DNA from: Manduca sexta
Lineage: Eukaryota; Arthropoda; Insecta; Lepidoptera; Sphingidae
Direction: 5' to 3'
Assembly: GCF_014839805.1 (NCBI RefSeq)
Contig: NC_051129.1
Span: 3,910,920-3,974,919 of the forward strand
Length of the DNA: 64,000 nt
Shown here: piece by piece, positions 1-14,600 of the stretch
Layout of the letters: each line of letters starts with the position of its first letter
Position numbering within the stretch: position 1 is the first letter of the stretch
The notes under the pieces: generated by a model
The model's database searches: none
Seen by the model: the letters and a program-made list of their open reading frames with translations, nothing else
Told to the model about the DNA's origin: nothing
Program-made: the position numbers and the translations under genes

Positions 1-2514
1 TTTCGCAGTGTGGGCTAGCAAGTTTGTATAAATGTTTAATTATCTTATAACTTCGCAAATTTGTCGAATGTGTTGTCACTTATTAACCGATTTGTAATCA
101 AATTCATATTCGGCTTTGTATTTGTAAATCATTGTGTTGATAAAAATATCATTTGTAAGATATACCCATTTTTTGGGAAGATATATAATGGGCATTCTAA
201 AGATATGGTTTTAGTATTTCTTATAGTAAAAGGTTTATATAACCAAGTTCAACTAGTAATTAATTCTTTGTATTGTATCAACAATCTTATGAATATTTAA
301 TTACTATTATAGTATCTATTTTTATTAACACAAATGGTTAATATATGTATAAATTTGTCTTTAATTTGCTAGCTCCTGTGTATAAAAATAAAAAGGTCAC
401 AGAAAAATGAGTTTCAATTCAAACACCAAGTTTATTTCTAAAGCATTTTATATTTCTCTCGTAATGAAACTATATATTTATACTAAGCTTATACAAAGAC
501 TCAATAATATCACATTTCTGATGTGGATATTATCAATCCACTCACATTACTTATTACTATAACTACGCTAAGTACCACCAACAAAGTATTAAGCCGAATA
601 AATATAAACGCAGGAAAGTGCCTCTTGTTTGAACGAATAAATAATAAATAATTATAATAAAATTTTCGAATAAGTACAGGAATTAAGTGGTGAGATTCTA
701 CTGAATACAGGCAATTAAAATTTCACATTAAAATACATTTATTCATGTATGGTCTTTTTAGTTTTGGTTAAGGTTTGTTACATATAAACATTTTAACGGC
801 ATTTGTTGTTGCCTTTTATAACCATTCATGTAAGTGTAAACAATGCTTTACGTAATAATTTTAGAATAATGCACAACCTTTAGCAAATACCGTATAAGAT
901 TTTAAAATTACCAATCTTTTTGGCTTGATTTTTGAAATATTTAACAGGGTTGATAAATAGGGATTCAAGAAACAAGTTTCGTCTGCATTGAGGTACTCCG
1001 ATAAATATGTTTTATAATTATAGGAACGAAGATCTAAATCTAATAAAATCACACTACAATTAAGTCACATTTCTTAGATAAAATAAAGTGTTTCAAAAAC
1101 TTTAAGTCGAGACAACAGGCACCATCTGTTGGTGAAAAACTACACAAGTTGCTTACAGGGATCGTTGGCAGAACAGGACCAATTCCTTGGAACCTTCACA
1201 TTTAAAAAATAAAAAAAAAAATAACTGGCAAAACTAATAATCCCAGCAGCCAATGTAGCTTTATACTAAAATTAAAGAACTTTACTAAAATAATGGCTCG
1301 CTAAGTAACAAACATTTGGCCTTCGGTTTACAAACCCAGAAGTAACAAAAGGACTTCATATAAACAGGGTGTTCTAAGAGCGTATAAACGCGTGTCGGTG
1401 ACGCGCGTCACACGCGAGTCACGGCACGCACACTTCAACACTCTCCATCTACATTACCTTTGGTAGCCATACCTTCACTCGTTATAAATAGTCAACAAGT
1501 CTTAACCGTTAAGTCTGCTCGGAGAACATGTCCTACTGGATGACAATACTTGAACACATTGACGGGATAAGACATCTTTAACAAATAGTTTTAAAATTAA
1601 ATTGAAAATAATAGTAAGCCGGCCGTGATCCAAATAATTTACTAAATATGGTAACATGATAAAAATCAGTACGATTTAGTACATATTTTTTTATTTGGTT
1701 AACTTTTTCACTATGTTACAACCTTCGCTTTGAATTTGCCAAGAAAATAATTTGGCACGTGTAAAATAAACCCTACTTTCACATGTGGACTTGCCTACTA
1801 ATTAAATGGACGTAGAAAATGAGACCAAATAACGCGGCTTGATAATTTCTCATAAGTACATATAGTACAAAACAAAACGTTACTATGAAAAGGCACATTG
1901 TGAATAAAACTGATACTTAAGTCGCCGACTGCCTTATTTGCACTGACCTTTATTCCTTTTTATTGCTTATTAAATTAAAAATTATAATTTCCTTTAATAT
2001 TCAACAATGCCGAATTTTGTAAGCAATTAGCGATTTTGTACCTTATCTTTTTACATTAAGAACAAAATTACAACCAAAAAGGTTAGTGCATACATCTCGC
2101 ACACTCGACACAGCCTGTTCCGTGGTACGCGACCATAATTATACTTTCAAAATGTCGCGTCTTTCTAACAACCAATCCATCTTAATCATATATCACAATA
2201 TGTACCTTTGACACAATAAGAATAAGAAAATCTCTTATCACAAATATTGTTAGGAACATTGATACTCAACTAATACAAATAATAGAAGCTTCAGTACATT
2301 ACACAGTATTTTTACACTTCATTAAAAATTGAGTTATATGAAATAAATAGTGAAATAGATGAACCAAACATAGCAGTACTAAATAAAGGCAGAAAGAAAT
2401 AAAAAAAGGTTGTTACTAGATCTGATAAAGAAATGCATATTTTGTGTGATGCTTTCTTATTTATATTGTGCCACGGTGTATTTTACTACCTATTGAACGT
2501 CTGATTTGTGTCCC
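1..2514. other. Downstream flank of cueball, no gene seen
   Basis: The flank holds the 3' UTR and AT-rich intergenic DNA. Reading frames here are short (under 80 codons) and lack codon bias or domain signals. A small CpG-rich stretch near 1381-1430 (GACGCGCGTCACACGCGAG) has no recognised role. Confidence 0.5.
1949..1964 (-). terminator. Candidate poly(A) signals for cueball
   Basis: Two AATAAA hexamers on the minus strand (plus-strand tttatt at 1949-1954 and 1959-1964) are the first canonical signals below the stop codon. They would give a 3' UTR of roughly 570 nt. A run of T/A follows. Position and consensus are the only support. Confidence 0.35.
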
Positions 2515-2625
2515 TCAGTAATTATCCGGGCATTCCATGTTAGCTATTAAGTTTCTCTTCTCTTCTTTACCAGGCTTTGAATCCAATAATGACGGCCTTA
2601 TTGTAGATCGGGGTTCGAAACAGGG
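2515..2625 (-). CDS. cue: cueball exon 7: terminal coding exon
   Basis: The acceptor is a T-rich tract ending GTTATAG. The exon opens directly with CCC TGT TTC GAA CCC (PCFEP), the expected continuation of NICET. It encodes 36 residues ending [17 protein letters not shown] and then TGA at 2517-2515. The tail is rich in Lys and Glu. The reading frame is only 111 nt and lies inside a longer frame that is a shadow. Confidence 0.9.
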   Translation of the reverse strand, partial: PCFEPRSTIRPSLLDSKPGKEEKRNLIANMECPDNY

Positions 2626-5600
2626 CTATAACAAAAAAAAAAAGAATTATTGTCACACATTTGTATTGCTTCGTAGTCTGAATATTTAATACCAACGAAA
2701 AAGAAAATTTGACTGGATCAGACCAAAACGGAAATGCCAAAAGTGTTTGCCAATTGCTAAAATATCTAGCCACAATATCTGATTTAAATATGTTATAATT
2801 TTTCAGCTGCCAGCCCTATAAAACCTTTAATATGCAATGATAAATATTTTCAATAATATATTATTTATTTCCTTAATTTTACACAGGTAATGGATATTTT
2901 AGTGACAATAAAATATAATAATTAATAAAAAAAAACTATTTATCTGGTTTGAACTAACGCGTAAGTAATATCAGATGTTTTGGTCTGATAACAATTTGAA
3001 TGTTACATTAGATTAGTATTCAACACACAATGCCGTTAATAAGAATTATAAATAGTAATGGCAGACGTATTAGCTTCCAAACAAAAACGTGCACAACGGT
3101 TATTAAGCAAAAGCTAGAGGCGTCAATTTTAATGCTTGAAAATAATTTTAGGACCTAAAATTATAATTAGCGCAGTATACATGCATATATGGACAGTTCT
3201 TGATGGTAATGTCGATTTTCACCATTGGAAAGGTTAGTATATGAACCCTCTCAAAGGAGAATTGAATGAAATTCTGAACCTTTTCGGTGTTTATAAGGAT
3301 CCCACGCTCATCGTAGTTCCCAAGCCTTATCAACCTGTATAACAAAAGCGACCTACTAGTATTGCAAAATTATGACACTCTAGTCTCGGTCCCACTGCGA
3401 CTGATGGTAAGTGAAGTAGGGTCCAATAGTCGACTGACGAGAGATTACCCCTCGTCAGTCGACACAATTATGCCGGCCTGTTGGAGCCAGATATACACAG
3501 GCTGATCCCGGAACACGACACACTTACTTTGTGCCACTATGGCGGGTGTTAACACTTTGTATATTGTGGTCGCTATCGGGGCGGATATAAAATATATCCT
3601 ACCACCAGCAAAATTCATAATCTCAATGTATAGCGATTCCAGCTTATGTAGGATGCTTCTCATTGTTGCTGATTTATAGTTTTACCCAATATTGTTAGAT
3701 TAAATATAAATTTATTCAATTATAATTAATTCGTTACGTAAAGCAATTAAAATTTTGATAATATATTAATATTCTACAGCGTCTTTAATGTTGTTTAATT
3801 TGTCATGAAGTTTTAATACTTTACGACAAGAATTATTTAGTTTCGCTTTCTATTTGCTTAATAAATTATACCTGTTTTACCCAGACATTGGTTATTGTTA
3901 AGTTTTAAATTTCAAAAGATATGTTAATTTGGACATAACAATTATTTATACAGTTGTATGCGAATATAAAATTCTTAATATTTTTGTGCAAAATGAGATA
4001 TTTTGAGTCAACGTCCGTTTAGGTAAAAACCGCCATAAGGTATTAGCAACTCTTATAAGTAATAATATTCGTGCATAACACAACTCTTGACACTATCAAA
4101 TAACGTGCACGTGCATTTACGAATAACGCCACAAATTGTTCACAATAAACTACAACTGAAATATTTACCTACTATTTTAACAGGGCACCAACAAAAACCA
4201 GGTAAATGTATATAATACGTCATGGTTTTAAGGCATTCCGTTTATAATTTGTAACAAAATAAGTTTTTTAATTAAAATATGTCCAACAATTTTCGAATCA
4301 ATACGGAATATTGATATCATGATTTGCAAGCAATCAAGCCATTCGACACGATAATGACAACATTGCATCACAGTGATGTATGAGGATAGTACGAAAAACG
4401 CTTACCGTCTCGCAAATGTTCATGTTACAGCAGTTCTCAATAGTGATCTCGCATTGGTCAGGTCGTGACGTCATCGGCGTGGTGTTCTTGTTCACTATTA
4501 TACGTTTCTTTATTCTGCAAATAAAGGTTTTTAAATTTACTTTATTTTTGTCTTTTCCTTGTCGTCAATTCCTAACGATTTCTCGTTTGTAAATTGCAAG
4601 AATTATTTAAAATTGGATTTAGATAAATTTTGTATTGAATATTTAAAACCTACATTATTGTACGCTTCATAATCTTTAAAAATATTAACTAAAAAATGTA
4701 CATTATTTGTTTATATTTCGTCTAAAATCATTCTTACCTTGGCCGCATCTTCAGCTGCTTCAGTTTGTGCAATAGCACCATATTGGCAAAGAACATGCAT
4801 ATAATTGTTATAACTAAGAACAGTATGACCGGATCCCTCACTGTATCCCACCCATTGGTGCAGAAGACCTCCTCAGGTGTAAGATTGTCGGAAGCGTATT
4901 CTGATGATTTTGTAGTATTAGTTGCGGTACAACTGAAAATATAAGTTGAAGTCTTATATCAATTTGTCAGTATTCTAGGTTTTGGTAACAGAAAGGGGCT
5001 CGCTCGGCCAACATATAACAGAACAGCATCATCCTTCATTTTGAAGTTAGGTTTAACATTAAGGCTAGCTTTGAAATAAATAAGGGCACGAAAGTAGTGT
5101 TAGTTGTTTATCGATGTAATATTTACATTAAGATGCCAAACAGTAGTTTTAACTAACTGAGATTCGTTATTTCAATTGTTATGCAGTATGTCAGACGTTT
5201 AAATGTTTGGCTTTTATTCAACGGCCTGGCATTCAAAACGTGCTTACATCATCATTGATAGTAAATTCCGTATACCAGATAATATAAAACTATACAGAAT
5301 ATATGTCGATATGCTGGGGGGCCTGGACCCCCATTTATAATACAGCCAGAAAATTCTGCATACGTAAGACCCCTATCTGTCTATCTCCTCGGATATGTTC
5401 ATACGATTACGCAATGCTCTGATGTACACAAAATACGTTTTCTTATATTTTTTTACTTTAATTATATAAAATTATTACTTTGTTATTTCAAAATGTATAA
5501 TTACAATCTGTAACCATCTTGATTCTAAAACAGTTGCACAAATAAAACCGTTTCGACATTGCAAAAGTAAACAGTGCTTGTTCTAAACTATTTATCACGA

Positions 5601-8600
5601 ATCATAATTTTACTCTCTGTATTAACATGTTTTCTCATCAATTACTTTGCTCCACACTTTTTTACTACTTAACAGTGAAGGAAAACATCGTGAGGAAACC
5701 TGCACATCTGAGAAGTTCCTCTATAGGAATTTCAAAGGTGTGTGAAGTCTACCAATCCGCACTAGGCCAGCGTGGTGGACTAAGGTCTAATCCCTCTCAG
5801 TAGTAGAGGAGGCCCGTGCTCAGCAGTGGGCAAGTATATTTATTTATTTATTTAGCACTTTATATACAAAAGTATACAGGCGGACTTAATGCCATAGGCA
5901 TTCTCTACCAACCTTAGGGTGGTGTCTCTATCTCTCGATAATGAAGGTAGGTGCATAAGAGGAAGATAAGAACAAAAAAAAATATTCAGGAATCAAATAA
6001 TATTTAATAAATGTACGTATATACACATATATATAAATACATAAGACATACAATACATGGATAAATAAATACATAAGATAAATATTATAATATATATGTG
6101 TAATAAATATATATAAATATATAATACAGGGCTGATATTATTATTATTATATAATTTTACTCACTTGCATGATATGTTTACGTTTGAATCCTCAGTGTTT
6201 GAGGTGGTCGGTGCTGCCGTTGAAGTCGTCGTAGGTGATATCAACGTTTCACATCTCGCTCCCTCGAAATCAGAAGGACATTTGCAAATAGGCTGTTGAT
6301 TTTCATTTATAGAACACGCGCCATTGTTTAGACAGAATCCGTAGCATACATTTATTTCACATCTTGCACCAACATAGCCTTCCGCACACCTAAAATCATG
6401 ACATTTAGGTAACTATAAAGAATAATGTCTTCAAAAGTAGACAGATATAAAAAAAAGAACACATACGTGCACTTTGCTTCCCCATCGGTAACGGTGCAGT
6501 CGCCTTGGACACAATAGTTCGTACAAACTGGAATTTCACATCGCGTTCCTGTGTATCCGGCAGAACATTTGCACTGCAACTTCCCTTGAATCTTAGTACC
6601 GTGGAAACAGTACAAGCCCATGTCTGGAGGAACATTGAAGGTGTCATTGATGGTTGTCTTATTCACTACCAATTTACTCAATACTTCGCATTCCGGTACG
6701 TTTTGTGTTTGATCTTCTATTGTGTAGTTGGCCACGATTCCGTGAGGCTCAATAGTGAAGGTAATATATTCCTCGGGGACTACGCTGGCGGGTGGGTCCT
6801 TAGGTATTCTCCACACGGTTTTATATGCCCAATCAACCCAATATATATGATCTTTGGACACGCTCAGTGCATTAGGTGTGTGGTTAAAATCATCGAGCAA
6901 AGTTTTGCGATTTTGTCCATTCAAGTCTGAACTCTCAACGGAGTAATGGATGCCTTCCTTGTCATCTAGCCAATATAGCCTTCCTGTCCTCTGGTCTATC
7001 GCTATGCTCACGGGCATGTATATGTTAGTCTTGACAATAATTTCCCTATCTGAACCATCAAATTTAGCTCTTTCGATGGTTGATTGTTTCGATATGTTGG
7101 TATTCGTCCAGTAAATGTATCTGCAATTTAAAATCAATGTTAACAACGTACCTACAATATGTCATAAGCTCATAGTCATATGCATAAGAATACAAACCCG
7201 CGACAGCTATCAACGGCGATTCCTCTTGGAATTTCATCGTCCATCTTCATCAAAATGTTTCCATACAAATCTTTGTTTTTGGGATCTTGTTTCAAAGACA
7301 TCCAGGAGATGGTCTTATCCATAGCATCAGTCCAGAAGAGCAAACTTGTAACAGGATCGAAGGCAATACCCTGGATGTTTTCGTACGCTTTTTTGCGGAC
7401 GAGGGACTGATACTTGTTTGTAGCTAAGTGGTAGCTAAAAATGGACGCATTGTCGCTTTGTTTGTCGACAAATAATATCATGTTATGGACAGCGTCGTAA
7501 GCTAAAGCGGTGAGGTCTCGAAACTGAGCCCCTTCGCTGTGCACATTTGTTTTGTTTGTGTAGAACTGGATTTCATGGCCCGCAGTTATAGCGATATCTG
7601 TAACAATAGAAATAAGATATATTTTTTAAAAAAATATATAAATTGTATTAATAATTACTTTAGGAAATATTACGAGGTTATTTACAAAATATTTCCGTCG
7701 CATTTCTATTGCACTACATTTTTCCGTTTCCCACAACACAGAAATGTGTATGATTGTTGGGTGTATTTCCTTTAATTACGTTTATATTACGTGTAAAGTA
7801 TATTTATATACAAAACAATAGGCTAAATGTAGCTGGCAATGCGTTTGGCATCTAATTTTGTCGGCAATAATCGCGTGACCAACAAACCGACTTGTCGAGG
7901 TCACTCACCATGTTTTAAGCCAGAAGTTTTCAATATCTAGTGCTCTGGCGTTTATTATAAAATCTCCTAATTCTAGTAACGCGTTTACTTATTTATATAC
8001 CTAAGTACACTTAACTATGCATTTTGCTTACAAGTGTATTGAGTAATCTATAACAGAAGCTAGTGTTTTCTTTTTCCTTCGAACGCGCTATTTCTGGAAC
8101 GACTGATCTAGATAATAAAAATCTCAGGAAGATATTTATCCCCAAGCGCATTGGGATAATTTTATCGACAAAATAAAATTTAATTGATGCGATGTCGCTA
8201 GCAAAAACTTGTTTAATATAGCCTTCGTTACCGATGAACGTTATGTAATCAATAAATTGTCACTTTGTTCAATTCTATTTAAATTTAAACGAAGAAAATG
8301 AACTAATCTGGTTTACACTTGATAGCTTTATAGACTGTTACATTGTTGGTGAGTCCGATTACCTCTTACATAATATTGTCAATGTCTAATGTTTGCTCGC
8401 GTGACTCAATTGTAGGTTCGGGATGGAATGTAATACAGTGTTGCCAAGACCACTTGAGTGGCTGGCGCTTGGAAACAATTATCTACTAGTACTTGGACGC
8501 GGATACTGATATTCCAAAAAGGTTACATTACTGAAGCTTGTACTGATTTTCGTTCTGGCTACGTGATTATCGACCAAGGAGATTTTTGTGTTATTGTGTC

Positions 8601-11600
8601 CCTTGACAGTCGCTATTGCACTGGACTCTCCTACTGGATTTACGAAACCCCATACTTTTAAACCAAGTGCTTAGGTCTATGATTAGCTAGTTTTGCTTGA
8701 CAACAGCTACATACACAATCATGTCGTTTATCCTCGAAGAGATAGGCAGGGGTAACCAGTGCACCCACTTCATGCAATTCAAACTCCGTCCCATAAAGGT
8801 GATTGATGGGCTTATCGATTTTATTTCAAAGTTCCAGTTAAAAGACCGATATGTAACGTTGTTAGTGGTATAGGAAAATGATGGCGCCAATTAGCATAGT
8901 TACAGCAAACGAGCGCTGACTCCGACCTCGTCATAGCCGACGCAACTGTTATCATACAATCATCTTTATTCTCTGACGTCTGATCTCTGAACAGGACTCT
9001 CTCGATTCAACATTCTTTGAACTTTATTCACGGTGATATCCTTAATTATATGACTGATTTATGAGATATGTTATTATTTATGTTTTGATATTTTACTAAT
9101 TCGTTACTTCATTAAAAATTATATTGCTTTTATTAAATAAAATTAATAATTTTCAAAGCATATAGTCAAGAACAGATTTGAGTAGGTGTTTAATATTCCA
9201 TTGCTGCATAATCATTATTATTTTGTTTAAGTTTTAAAGTATACGACAAGAAGCAACATCCTGTTTCGGATTCAAATAATTACAGATTAACAAATATTGT
9301 GAAATCCGTTGAAAGACAACTAGTTTTTAATCAGTGTCCTGCTTTCTTCAACATAATCTAAAACATATAAGCTAAATAGGTACATTACAATCTGAAGTGA
9401 TTCAAGGTCCGAGAAATGCATAACGGTTTTGGTTCACAAAGACTGACATTATCTTTATCTTATCAATTTGACGAGGCACGTCAATCTTAAGGTCAAGTTA
9501 TATCAAGAATAGCCACTAGCTATCTGTGAGGTCGAAACGAAGTCCACGGGGAGAGTTGGTGCAAAAACAGGAAAATCGTGAAAGTTGACAGGAACAGGGT
9601 TAATTGCTGACAGATTGATTATTTTCATAATTAAAACTGGTATGTTTTTATAGGTATTGATAAGTTTATGTGTCACAGCTACCAACGCATAAGAAACAAA
9701 TCTATTGCGACTAATTAAAGGCTGATTTGTCAATCGTCAGATAAAAGTTATCCATGAAATAAATTGTAACCTGCCCGAATATAAATGTGAAACAAATTGA
9801 TAATCTAAACATACAACTGTCATTTTTATTCCTTTGTATTGTATTTTATCCTACGAATAAATATGTGATGATTAAAAAATCTTCCCTAAATCGAATATAT
9901 TTAAAAAATAATTACTAATTAAGCAAAACTTATAAACATGATTTCCTATAAAAATGATTATATGTATGTTTATGGTAAATTATATAATGTCAATTGATTT
10001 CAAAATGATTGCCACCAGTCCGGCTATTTTAATATTATAAATTGTCATTTTAAAAACTACCTTCCCAATGAGAGCATGTTCCGCGGGGGACTATTCATCT
10101 TTTTATTTATATCAGTTTTCATGTAGGTATTAAGGATTTATTACTCCTGGACTTCAGGTCACGGCTGCTCAACAATCTTAACGGAAACATACTTATTTAT
10201 AGATTGCCATATGTAAATAAGAAAACAAAAGGCATTTTTATACAAATCGACGATAAATAGTTTTATTTGTTTTTATGCATTATCAAAAGCCAGACTTAAA
10301 CAAAATAAGACCAAGAAGTGGGTATCGGCTGAGGGTATTTATTTTGACGGAGAAGATTTTATATTATTTTCATTTTTAGTGCCACCCTGTTCTTAAACTT
10401 TAAGACGACTAAATACAATAATCGTTTTATTTACTATAGTCCTAAACGCCTATGATCAAAGTATAATGTCTGAAACAAGCTTCTTTTAGTCTTCTAACCT
10501 CAATAGCATATTTTTTATGAATCCTGCCGTTTACATTAAAACGGTAATGATGGATATGTTCTGGGACACATATTGGATATGCTTAAAAAACTAAGAATCT
10601 TGCGGATGGAAAAAGGATATAGATAAGTTAACGTAAGTCGCAGGCAAAAATAATACTTATTAATAATTACGTAAAACTGGTTTTACCAGTAATAAAAAAT
10701 ATACATACACTGCTGTATTTATAGTAAGTGTAAAGTTATTCAAATATGTCATATTTGCGTCTTGGTTTATGAGTGACGTAGGAAAACACGTTTAGCACGA
10801 CTCTTGGAGGTCCCGACTGCGTTAATAAATTCTTTGTTAGTGTTTTATTTTTACCCTCGTTGCGTGGAAACTACGCAAAATTTACAAGTATTTAACGTAA
10901 CTTTTTGGGGCAAAATAAGAATTTAATTTAATTCTAGCTGACGTGAAACACCGACGCTTGTGACGTTGCTAAACATTCGGAAGGAGACTCCAATCATTAT
11001 CTGCGACTAGACAAGCCACAAATCCTTATTAAAGAACATCGAATTCTACCAATTGATTTCCTAACTCTCTTTTATAGGTGGGTCATGCGCAGCCTCTTTA
11101 AGAATAAGTCTCGATTGGCTTGTTTCAAAGTCATTCAACAGAATATTTTTCGCTTGTGTGCTCATGGCACGCCTGTGAAAACTCGTTTTAATTAACATTA
11201 TTTGTTTAAATGCTTGGTGAAAGGTGTGAACAAACATTACGCGCAATAAATATAAAATTGTACATTTTACATATCACACTTTTCATAAAATTTATTACAT
11301 AGCAAACTTCACTTTAATCCAACACGTATATATATAAGATAACTGAATAAAAATATGTGACCTAAATAAAGGATATACATAAGGTATGTACTTATAGATA
11401 AAAATAACTGACATTTCTTGATAATGTTTACAAAGTACTTGAAGAGAAGCATATCGGCAGAAAAGGCCTGTTTAACTCAGGACCCTACAGTAATACAATG
11501 AACACAATTATGGAAATTGTAGTATTTAGTTAGTAACTACTACCAAGAATGTAGAAATGTGTATGTCTTTGATAAACCTTCATAGTATATTTCACTATTA

Positions 11601-14600
11601 TTTATATGTTTCACGATTTGGAAACTAAACGTTTTATAACTATGACAGATGCACAGCACGATTATAATTAGTAAGATCTAAAATGTTTTCTATGTCAACA
11701 AAATACGACGAGAAAAAATGTCCTAAACGTTTTGTAACTTTGTCCTCGCTACATACGGAAGATTATGTACAGTCAAAGGACCGTATGAATAGATGCAACA
11801 TAATTTCGCTCTTAAGCGCCATATCAGCTAAGATACTGTCAAATAAAGATCTGCATCTTAAGATGCTCGTTCTTTAATAAATCCATATATATATTAGCTC
11901 AAATGATATTTAAAATTTTAATATGTGACGGACTTTAATAGTGCCGACTCAGCTGAGAACAAGCTCTTAAGTTACAGCTTAAGCTTGGTTTTTTTAATGA
12001 TTTGTTATATTGATTGTCTACTTGAGATCCTCAAAGGTAAGATATATTATACGGCCCTTAATTCCAAATTACCTACCACTTAAGCGATATACAGTTTAAT
12101 AAAGTATTTATTTATCAAACACGGAAGAGTGTTATCGGTACACAACTGAACATTATTCTTCATATTTTCCAATAAATTGTAAGCAACTAATAATAAATAT
12201 TGACATGAAGCACGCAATCATTCAACCAGTAGCTCGGACCTACAATAGGATATATAACGGAACAGCTGATACAAAAGTAAAATTGGAGTATATAGAAAAG
12301 TTCGAGGTCGCCTTGAGTTTTTTTAAGGAACCTGATGGGGAGTGAGGAAGAAAATGGCGGAAGGACGGACAGGGTAGAAACGGAGGCGTAATAATAATTG
12401 TTTTTTAATGTCATTTTGATTACAATAAGTCAGCTAATCGCTTTTGACTTTGACGATAGGCTCTCTATGTGGGAATATTTTTCGCTTTATAGGTTAAAAT
12501 AAAATGTAACATTGTGATGTTGAATGGCAGGAAGCCATTTAATTAATTAATTGTTCTAGAACCGACTAATGTCCTAAATTCCTTCATCGTGCATAGCCAC
12601 GCACGTTTTTGACATAATTTACCGAATTACTCTAGTAATTTGTTCGATATCTGAACACTATCACACTTATCTCATGTGATAAGATAAAATGTAACACGGG
12701 CGTTTTTAAATACACGACAAAGGTGAACAAAAAATTGATTTGTTAATTAGCGACATTAATTTTAGAATGCAAAAATATTTAACTACACCTCATGTTGTAT
12801 ACTACTCATTTAGAATTTCAGGAGTGCGGTAACATCGTGAGAGAATACAAAATTGACATATAATCTTGAGAACATTTCCCTACGTATAGTATCGAATTTT
12901 ACAGATTCAATACTTTGCGTAGGGACTGTCGATATTTAAACGGTCCTTATGAAAATGAACTGCATTTATTTAAGACAATAAGGATCGAAGTGCTTATCGC
13001 CATGGTAATTAATACTAAACAAGCGATGTTTATTCCGCGGTCCCTATGTAAAGTATTGCATCTGCAAAATACAATTTTGCAAATTCGATACTTTACGTAG
13101 GGACCGTCGATTTAGATTCATACTGTTATATGTTATAAACAGCTCGTGTACGCGTTCACGTAAATCTAGAGCGCCAGTTCCCTAACCTCATTACTGACGC
13201 AGAGTTATAAACGTAATCTTGAATCAAAAAGTATTTATGTGCATTGTAATGGCAGACTTCGGAGCCGATTGCCTTTTATGAACGCTACGAAGCTAGTCGT
13301 CCAACAAGTAGTCCGCAGTGCGGTTGTCTAATATGTTCTAGACACAAAAAATGCTATTGATCGGTTTCATAATTTGAATTAAACTTTACTCTTCGCCTCT
13401 GTAGCGGCGATAGCCTAGTTGGTTGTGGAACGGATTGCCGAGATGAATGTTCGCAGGTTAAAAACCCTAAGGCACACACTTCTGACTTTTCTTAAATCAT
13501 GTGTGTATTTGTAAATTATCGCTTGCTTTAACGGTGAAGAAAAACTGCGTACTTGAGAAGTTCTCTATATGAATATTGAGGGTATGTGAAGTCTACCAAT
13601 GCGCACTAAGCTAGCGTGATGGACTAAGGCCTAATCCCTCTCATTAGTAAAGGAGGCCCGTGCCCAGCAGTGGGACAGTATATAATACAAGGCTGATATT
13701 ACTATATTACTACTTCATCTATGCCCGTAATGAAATATGTTTTATCTGTACGCTTCAATATGCGGGCTCACTTTCACACTGTCCTTTTACTTTATATGTA
13801 TATGTCAGTAGGTACAATATTTAAACCATGCATAACTGTTCGGTACAACACAACCTACAAAACCATGTTGGTTTCTTATAAACTGCAAATGACTCATTCT
13901 TATGATATCAAAACCAATATTACTTTATGATTGATTGTCTTTATCGTCAGAAACTACATATAAGACACATAGAGCCGGAAACTTTAACTACAGGATATTA
14001 CTGTATCGATATATAAGTGTGACATACACACTTGAGGTTAAATACATGTAATAAAAATGCAATTAGGCGTGTTTTATTATACCTGTAAACTGTTACAATG
14101 AATTCCAATATCAACAAGCGTAGAGGTGCTGTTACCTTGATAATTTTGTATTCAGAAGAATAGATAGTCCAATTGTGTTTGTTAAAATTATAAATTTCAA
14201 AAAGATTATAGGCAATGACTGGTGTAGAAGTTCGCTATATTTAGTAAAATATGGCTTTTAGTGCCACTTTGTTCGCGTGAACATGACAAAAACCCCGCTA
14301 TTATATATTTTCCAAGGATAGAAAGTAGTATAATGTTCCCAGCGTCTTAACCTACCTCCATACCAAATATTATCGAAATCCGTTAAGTACTTTGAGTTAA
14401 TAGCGTTCAGATAGATACACGGACGCGGCGGGGCATTTTGTTTTATAATACAAATTATAAAAAGATAAACTAATTATTATCAATTTAGAAACAGACCCGC
14501 CTTTGCTATAAAATTAATAGTCAATAAAGTTAATAGATAATGATTTTTTACAATCATATTATTCGTGGTATTTACAATATGCGTCATAAGTTTTAAGAAA

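Larger units (their letters stand above)
4933..6164 (-). other. cueball intron 4
   Basis: A 1.2-kb intron holding a SINE fragment (5671-5836) and, beside it, a stretch with GCGGACTTAATGCC and GGCATTCTCTACCA, wording I recall as frequent in lepidopteran repeats. About 130 bp of AT microsatellite (5995-6126) ends close to the exon 4 donor. Confidence 0.8.

Noticed and set aside
961..1052. ETCFLNP in a minus frame as a possible cueball last exon
   Set aside because: The phase after exon 6 is 0. Splicing at the CAG here gives a stop after five codons, whereas 2625-2515 continues the conserved tail.
2567..2773. 68-codon minus-strand open frame over the last cueball exon
   Set aside because: Wrong frame. 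The real exon (2515-2625) uses another frame after a TTATAG acceptor and reads PCFEP.
6505..6930. 141-codon plus-strand open frame
   Set aside because: It lies antisense to cueball exon 3 and is a shadow of real coding sequence.
7880..7920. ATG|GTGAGT-like site on the minus strand as an alternative cueball first exon
   Set aside because: There is no signal peptide or open frame upstream, and the phase does not fit exon 2 without extra assumptions.
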